Below are positions 59,630-64,000 of a DNA stretch of 64,000 nucleotides, in pieces. The notes under the pieces are model-generated. The model was not told the origin of the DNA. It saw only the letters and a program-made list of their open reading frames with translations, and ran no database searches. The DNA lies in assembly GCF_044466355.1 (NCBI RefSeq), contig NZ_JBITMQ010000024.1, positions 19,542 through 83,541 of the forward strand. Reading direction: 5' to 3'. Position numbers and translations under genes: made by a program. Every line of letters begins with the position of its first letter. Positions within the stretch are counted from its first letter, which is position 1. Source of the stretch: Actinophytocola sp044466355 (GTDB lineage Bacteria; Actinomycetota; Actinomycetes; Mycobacteriales; Pseudonocardiaceae).

Positions 59630-62226
59630 GCGCCCGAGGCTTCTGGCCGATGCGTGACCTGCCCACCGTGGGCTGGCTCGTCGCGGCCGGTGCGTCCACC
59701 TTCGTCCACCCGTTCGTTCCCGAACCGCGCTGGCTGATGATCCACCTACTGGTGCTGGGGGCGGCCGGGCACGCGATCCTCGTCTGGAGCCGCTACTTCG
59801 CCGACACGCTGCTGCGCTGCCCGCCCACCCCGCGCCGCGAGCAGACCATCCGGCTCGCCCTGTTCAACGCCGGTGTCGCCGTCGTGGTCACCGGCATCCT
59901 CGGCGACGTGTGGCCCGTCACGGCGGCGGGCGCCGGCCTCGTCGCGACCGCGGTCGTCTGGCACGCGGGCGTGCTCGCGCGCCAGGTGCGCCGGGCACTC
60001 GGCAGCCGGTTCGCCCCGACCGTCCGCTTCTACGTCGCGGCCGGGGCGTTCCTCCCCATCGGCGCCGCCTTCGGCACCTGGATGGCCTACGACGAGGCCG
60101 GCGCACTCCACGACCGGCTACGGCTCGCCCACATCGCCGTCAACGTCCTCGGGTTCCTCGGACTCACCGTGCTGGGAACCCTGGTGACCCTGTGGCCGAC
60201 CGTGCTCCGCACCCGGATCGCCGACGGCGCGGAACGTGCGGCCAGACGCGCGCTGCCGCTGCTGACCGCCGCGGTCGTCACGACCGCGGGCAGCGCGCTC
60301 GCCGGGCCGCGGCCGGGAATCGTCGTCGGTCTCGTCGCCTACCTCGCCGGGATCGCGCTGCTGGCGAAGCCCGCGCTACGCGCAGCCAGGTCGAAACCAC
60401 CCACGTCCTTCGCGGCGTGGTCGATCCTGACCGGCGTCGCGTGGCTGGTGGGCTGCCTCGTCCTGTTGGCGGCCACCACACTCACCAGCCGCGACTGGAC
60501 CCACCTGGACCGCGCGCTGAGCGAGGTCACCCCGCTGCTCGCCGTCGGCTTCGTCGCCCAGGTCCTGATCGGGGCGTCGTCCTACCTGATCCCGGTCGTG
60601 CTCGGCGGCGGTCCCACACCCGTCCGTGCCGCCAACCGGGCGTTCGACGCGGGCGGCCCCGCGCGCCTGGTCGTCATCAACATGGGTCTGCTCGTGTGCG
60701 CCCTCCCGGTACCGAGTCTGGTGCGAGTCGTGGTGTCCACGCTGGTCCTGGGTGCGCTGGCGAGCTTCGTGCCGATCCTCTTCGTCGCCATGCGTGCTTC
60801 CCGGCGAGCCAGGGCCGGCACACCGGACGAGGCGCCGCCCGTCGCAGGCAAACAACCGCCGGAGGGCGCCCGGCCTGCCGGGCGGCGCGCCGGTCTCGCG
60901 GTCGCCGGCCTCGCCGCGGTGCTGGTCGCCACGTCGGTGGGAGCCGCCCTCGACCCCGCCGCGCTGGGCAGCACCACCGGGTCCGCCGCCAACGGTGTCG
61001 CACCCACCGGCAACACGACCACGGTCGAGGTCACCGCGTCCGGGATGCGATTCACTCCAGCCACCATCGAGGTTCCGGCGGGTGACCGACTGGTCATCAC
61101 CGTCCGCAACGCCTCCGACGGTGACGTGCACGACCTCGTGCTCGACACCGGCGCCGACTCCGGCCGCCTCGCGCCAGGAGAGTCCGGCACGGTGGATGCC
61201 GGCGTGGTGGGCCGCGACCTCGAAGGGTGGTGCTCGGTGGTGGGGCACCGCCAGATGGGCATGGTGTTGACCGTGCGTGCGCGCGGCGCCGCCGACCACG
61301 GCACCCACCGCGCCACCGAACCCACGCCCGATGGCCCGCGGGCCACCTACACGCCGGGCGCGGCGCCGCAAGAGGGCTTCCGCACCCGTGACGCCCGCCT
61401 GCCCGGGCCACCACGTGAACGGGTGCACCGGGTGCGGCTGGTCGTCACCGAAACCGAGCAGGAGGTCGCTCCCGGGGTACGGCAGACCGTCTGGACCTAC
61501 AACGGCACCACGCCCGGGCCGGTGCTCCACGGACGGGTGGGCGACCGCTTCGAGATCACCCTCGTCAACGACGGCACGATCGGACACTCGATCGACTTCC
61601 ACGCCGGCTCGCTCGCCCCCGACCAGCCGATGCGCACGATCAGCCCGGGCGAGTCCCTGGTCTACCGGTTCACCGCGACCCGAGCGGGCATCTGGATGTA
61701 CCACTGCTCCACGATGCCCATGTCCTCCCACATCGCCGCGGGTCTGTTCGGCGCCGTCGTGATCGAACCACCGGACCTGCCACCCGCGGACCGGACCTAC
61801 GTACTCATCCAGTCCGAGTTGTACTTCGGCCCGCAGGGCGGAACACCCGACACTGCGGCCCTCCAGGCAGGACAACCCGACGCGGTGGTCTTCAACGGCT
61901 ATCCCGACCAGTACGACCACCAGCCACTCACGGCCCGGACCGGCGAACGCGTACGGCTGTGGGTACTCGACGCAGGTCCGGCCCGGCCCCTGTCCTTCCA
62001 TGTCGTCGGCGGTCAGTTCGACCGGGTCTGGTCCGAAGGCCAGTGGCTCCTCGGCTCCGCCGCCGCTCCCGCGACCGACACCGGCGCGCAGGTACTGCCG
62101 CTGCTACCCGCCCAGGGCGGCTTCGTGGAACTCACCCTGCCCGAACCCGGCCACTACCCCTTCGTCAACCACGTCATGACCGACGGCGAACGTGGCGCCC
62201 ACGGAGTCCTTCACGTCACGTCCTGA
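59626..62226 (+). CDS. nirK: Membrane domain - cupredoxin - copper nitrite reductase fusion
   Basis: An 866-residue fusion. Residues 1-420 hold about ten TM segments, related in style to NnrS. A cupredoxin domain (about 464-555) has type 1 Cu ligands His502, Cys536, His541 and Met544 or 546. Residues about 585-866 are a NirK: type 2 ligands His659, His693 and His849, catalytic Asp657 and His792, and type 1 ligands His654, Cys694 and His702. The type 1 axial Met is replaced by Leu707 (HIAAGLFG). It should reduce nitrite to NO. Start GTG 59626 overlaps the NnrS-like stop. The fused cupredoxin may feed electrons from the membrane (inference). Confidence 0.88.
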   Translation: MSARGFWPMRDLPTVGWLVAAGASTFVHPFVPEPRWLMIHLLVLGAAGHAILVWSRYFADTLLRCPPTPRREQTIRLALFNAGVAVVVTGILGDVWPVTAAGAGLVATAVVWHAGVLARQVRRALGSRFAPTVRFYVAAGAFLPIGAAFGTWMAYDEAGALHDRLRLAHIAVNVLGFLGLTVLGTLVTLWPTVLRTRIADGAERAARRALPLLTAAVVTTAGSALAGPRPGIVVGLVAYLAGIALLAKPALRAARSKPPTSFAAWSILTGVAWLVGCLVLLAATTLTSRDWTHLDRALSEVTPLLAVGFVAQVLIGASSYLIPVVLGGGPTPVRAANRAFDAGGPARLVVINMGLLVCALPVPSLVRVVVSTLVLGALASFVPILFVAMRASRRARAGTPDEAPPVAGKQPPEGARPAGRRAGLAVAGLAAVLVATSVGAALDPAALGSTTGSAANGVAPTGNTTTVEVTASGMRFTPATIEVPAGDRLVITVRNASDGDVHDLVLDTGADSGRLAPGESGTVDAGVVGRDLEGWCSVVGHRQMGMVLTVRARGAADHGTHRATEPTPDGPRATYTPGAAPQEGFRTRDARLPGPPRERVHRVRLVVTETEQEVAPGVRQTVWTYNGTTPGPVLHGRVGDRFEITLVNDGTIGHSIDFHAGSLAPDQPMRTISPGESLVYRFTATRAGIWMYHCSTMPMSSHIAAGLFGAVVIEPPDLPPADRTYVLIQSELYFGPQGGTPDTAALQAGQPDAVVFNGYPDQYDHQPLTARTGERVRLWVLDAGPARPLSFHVVGGQFDRVWSEGQWLLGSAAAPATDTGAQVLPLLPAQGGFVELTLPEPGHYPFVNHVMTDGERGAHGVLHVTS

Positions 62227-62274
62227 ACCGGAACGATACCCGTCAAAGGTTGTCCCCGGGGGTGTCGGGCGGAT

Positions 62275-62355
62275 GAAGCCGAGACTGGTCGCGGTGGCGA
62301 CGGCTGCGGTGCGTGAGTCGACGTTGAGTTCGGAGTACTGATCGCCGAAGTCCAT
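62275..62355 (-). pseudogene. Possible LuxR C-terminal remnant
   Basis: The minus frame MDFGDQYSELNVDSRTAAVA followed by TATSLGFIRP resembles the end of a LuxR helix-turn-helix domain, where KLxVSSRTxAVAxAxxLGL is typical. Nothing before it is recognisable and the frame then runs into nirK without a stop. Probably a relic of a response-regulator gene. The rest of the 62227-62438 gap shows nothing else. Confidence 0.35.
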
Positions 62356-62438
62356 GACAGGCGACTTCGCCTCCCGGCAGCCGTCAGGTCCGGCGTGGCC
62401 GGTCCGAAGCAGGATCTCGAACCGTGCTCATCTGACGA

Positions 62439-62972
62439 CTACGCCGGGACCGCGCCGCGCAGGTACGCGGTGATGCTGTCGGTCCACGTTTCGATCGCCT
62501 GCCAGTCGCGCAGGTCGCCATAGCGGCCACCGCACAACCGCAACACGATGCGGGCGAGCAGAGGGGCGCCTTGACGCGACACCACACCCGCGAACGCGTG
62601 GTAGTCGCGCGGTCCGATCAGTTCGCACAGTTCGGCGATGCGCGTTGGCACGATGTCCCGCAGCAGGTGGCCGACGGGGCCGCGCAAGGACGGGCTGATC
62701 CCGACGCTGAACAGCCACACTGGCCGTACCCGCAACGCGTCGGCGTTGTGCCAGACGAAGTTCTCTGCGGCGCGGAGCAGCGCGCCGTCACGAACCCTGC
62801 TGCCGAGCACGACCGCGTCGTAGCCCTCCACGCTGGGCCGTTCGGCGAGATCCCACAGATCGGCCGTCAGACCTCGTGCGTTCAGGCGAGCCGCGACGAA
62901 CGTGGCGATCGACTCCGTCGAACCACCGGTGCCCGCGTAACCGACCAGTACCCGGTCGATGTGGTTGGTCAT
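62439..62972 (-). CDS. Flavodoxin-domain protein (HemG-like)
   Basis: A 177-residue flavodoxin-like protein: VLVGYAGTGGSTESIATFVAARL (residues 8-30) is the FMN phosphate loop, DAVVLGSRVRDGALLRAAENFV and PRDYHAFAGVV the later strands. It resembles the menaquinone-dependent protoporphyrinogen oxidase HemG, which acts in haem synthesis without oxygen, but related proteins act in other redox roles. ATG 62972 has a weak GGAG. An in-frame upstream extension to 63254 is open; see the orphan start entry. Confidence 0.8.
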   Translation of the reverse strand: MTNHIDRVLVGYAGTGGSTESIATFVAARLNARGLTADLWDLAERPSVEGYDAVVLGSRVRDGALLRAAENFVWHNADALRVRPVWLFSVGISPSLRGPVGHLLRDIVPTRIAELCELIGPRDYHAFAGVVSRQGAPLLARIVLRLCGGRYGDLRDWQAIETWTDSITAYLRGAVPA

Positions 62973-63254
62973 CTCAAACGCTCCAATGTAGACAGGTCGC
63001 GACTCGTGGACGGCGTCCGGCTTCTGGACCGGGCGCCTGGCGGACGACCCCGTCCTGGACTGTGACTCCACGGAACCGGCCCATCCCGTGCGGTAGCGAG
63101 AGCCAAGCAGGTCGGACACTCCTGGCCCCGGCCAGCGCTTCTCCGGTGTCCGTGGGCCCTCGCGGCGCCTCAGCCGCGTTCTGGCGCGAGTTCGGGCCCT
63201 GACTGTGACGTTCTCGATGAGAACGTCGGCGCGCCATCCCGTCGCGTCGGTCAT
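62973..63254 (-). pseudogene. Orphan translation start, possible gene remnant or N-terminal extension
   Basis: ATG 63254 has an ideal GAGGAGG 6 bp upstream and begins MTDATGWRADVLIENVTVRA with normal codon bias, but after about 25 codons the sequence turns Arg-rich and loses bias. It stays in frame with the flavodoxin, which would make a 271-residue product. More likely an insertion or decay has destroyed the original gene. Strong DosR-like sites lie 62-97 bp upstream, so the promoter is intact and may now drive the flavodoxin. Confidence 0.4.
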
Positions 63255-63315
63255 GACGCCCTCCTCGAAAGTGGGCTGTGACAACACGAAAGCCCGGTCT
63301 GACGGTTACCGGCCG

Positions 63316-63351
63316 CGGGCGAACGTCCCGTGTGTACGGGACCAAGGGCCC
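63316..63351. promoter_or_regulatory. Strong DosR-like site pair, 22 bp apart
   Basis: GGGACCAAGGGCCC (63338-63351, 9/10) and CGGGCGAACGTCCC (63316-63329, 8/10) start exactly 22 bp apart, the best tandem pair in the window. They lie 62 bp upstream of the orphan ATG at 63254, with the flavodoxin after it. Confidence 0.65.
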
Positions 63352-63482
63352 GCACGATCACTACTCCGGGAACCGGAGGTGGGGGAGCCACTGGACCAGT
63401 GGCGATAGACCAGGCCGTAGGTCGGCGACCAACTGCGGTGACCGCTCGCCGAGTTTCTGGAAGTCCGTGTCGGGATATCAGG

Positions 63483-63521
63483 GGAGTCCCTCGCGCTCGG
63501 GGGGTGTACGCGAGGGACTCC
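63483..63521. repeat. 13-bp-stem hairpin, GGAGTCCCTCGCG / CGCGAGGGACTCC
   Basis: Two perfect 13-base arms (63483-63495 and 63509-63521) around 13 bases. No gene ends nearby on the plus strand, so it is either a terminator of an unseen transcript or a structured leader element. Surrounding sequence 63352-63848 holds no supported gene. Confidence 0.6.
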
Positions 63522-63848
63522 TGTGCGCTGGCCACCGCGTTGCCGGGGAGCCTGCGGCATTCGCCAGTGCGTGGACAGGTTAGCCAACATCAACCCCCGC
63601 GGCGATCCGCCGAATGGCAGCTGTGCTCGAAAGTTCGGTGCCGACAGCGCACTGTCCCTTGGAGACGGACGGTCGCGTGCGGAGATGCACATCGGTCGCC
63701 ACTGTCCATCGCGGACGCTGAAGGTCTGTGCGGCGTTCACGCGGCCGGCCTTGGGCGACTTTGGTACGGCGGGTGGCTTGCCAAGTGTGTGACGGTGGAG
63801 AAGCATGGGGTCGGGAGGCAATGCGTCTGTCTGCGGCGGGAGCGCGTC

Positions 63849-64000
63849 ATGACCGCGGTGAAACCGGTTTCTATTCCGACATACGCGGTGCGGGGCGGGA
63901 AAGGTGCTGCGCTCCTCGGGATCTTCCGGACCACCGACCCCAAGCTGATCGGCGTCCTCTACCTCGTCACCTCGTTCGTGTTCTTCATGACCGGCGGCGT
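63849..64000 (+). CDS. ctaD: Cytochrome c oxidase subunit I, N-terminus (runs off window)
   Basis: Only 50 codons are present: MTAVKPVSIPTYAVRGGKG, then LLGIFRTTDPKLIGVLYLVTS and FVFFMTGG, the start of actinobacterial aa3 oxidase subunit I (typically TTDPKxIGxxYLVTSFxFF). The first TM begins at about residue 37. GGGAG lies 8 bp before ATG 63849. The haem and copper ligands are outside the window. Its position beside the nitrate island may reflect choice between oxygen and nitrate respiration. Confidence 0.85.
   Translation, partial: MTAVKPVSIPTYAVRGGKGAALLGIFRTTDPKLIGVLYLVTSFVFFMTGG

Noticed and set aside
1..64000. CRISPR arrays, transposases, integrases, rRNA or tRNA genes
   Set aside because: Nothing supportable was seen on either strand.

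Overview
The window is chromosomal DNA of a very GC-rich actinomycete. Codon third positions are strongly G/C, GTG starts are frequent, and many genes overlap by ATGA or GTGA. The gene families (WS/DGAT acyltransferase, Acg-type nitroreductases, universal stress proteins, Rv1733c-like membrane proteins, DUF1918, DUF4342, DUF7455) fit the Actinobacteria, perhaps a Pseudonocardiaceae-like genus. The genus is an inference; no rRNA or tRNA gene is present to confirm it.

Most of the window reads as a dormancy / hypoxia / NO island, comparable in content to the DosR (DevR) regulon of Mycobacterium tuberculosis and the OsdR cluster of Streptomyces coelicolor. Region 1 (1-33 kb) holds stress genes: a WS/DGAT, DUF4342, two Rv1733c-like proteins, four Acg-type nitroreductases, three CBS-domain proteins, a GNAT/acyl-CoA-synthetase fusion, a DoxX-like protein, an Rv2004c-like kinase, an HPF-like ribosome factor, GAPDH, six universal stress proteins, a P-type ATPase fused to hemerythrin, a SulP transporter, a DUF4389-ABC transporter operon, DUF3048, a 2TM protein and a zinc alcohol dehydrogenase. 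Region 2 (33.3-37.6 kb) is one very large caspase-STAND-WD40 gene, followed by about 1.3 kb without a convincing gene. Region 3 (38.9-48 kb) is the nitrate respiration operon narK-hemerythrin-narGHJI plus a PPOX-family flavoprotein. Region 4 (48.2-55.2 kb) has DUF488, DUF3040, pyruvate dehydrogenase E1, a TetR-controlled MacB-like ABC exporter and a DsbA-like protein. Region 5 (55.2-62.2 kb) is the nitrite/NO module: flavohemoglobin, NsrR, DUF2249-hemerythrin, an Fe-S-type regulator, an NnrS-like membrane protein and a large membrane-cupredoxin-NirK fusion. The right edge holds a flavodoxin and the start of cytochrome oxidase subunit I.

Together the genes suggest nitrate reduction to nitrite and NO, NO detoxification, redox and ATP sensing, and ribosome/energy sparing under low oxygen. 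Many intergenic regions carry 14-bp palindromic sites resembling the DosR box (GGGAC-N4-GTCCC). Two are perfect (1912, 31327), and in several promoters two or three sites lie exactly 22 bp apart. These sites were found by eye; background in GC-rich DNA is high, so weak ones are marked as such. No DosR/DosS pair lies inside the window.

Several decayed genes were found: a galT-like gene, a second WS/DGAT, a PhoU tail, a LuxR tail and an orphan translation start under a strong box pair. No CRISPR array, insertion sequence, tRNA or rRNA was seen.
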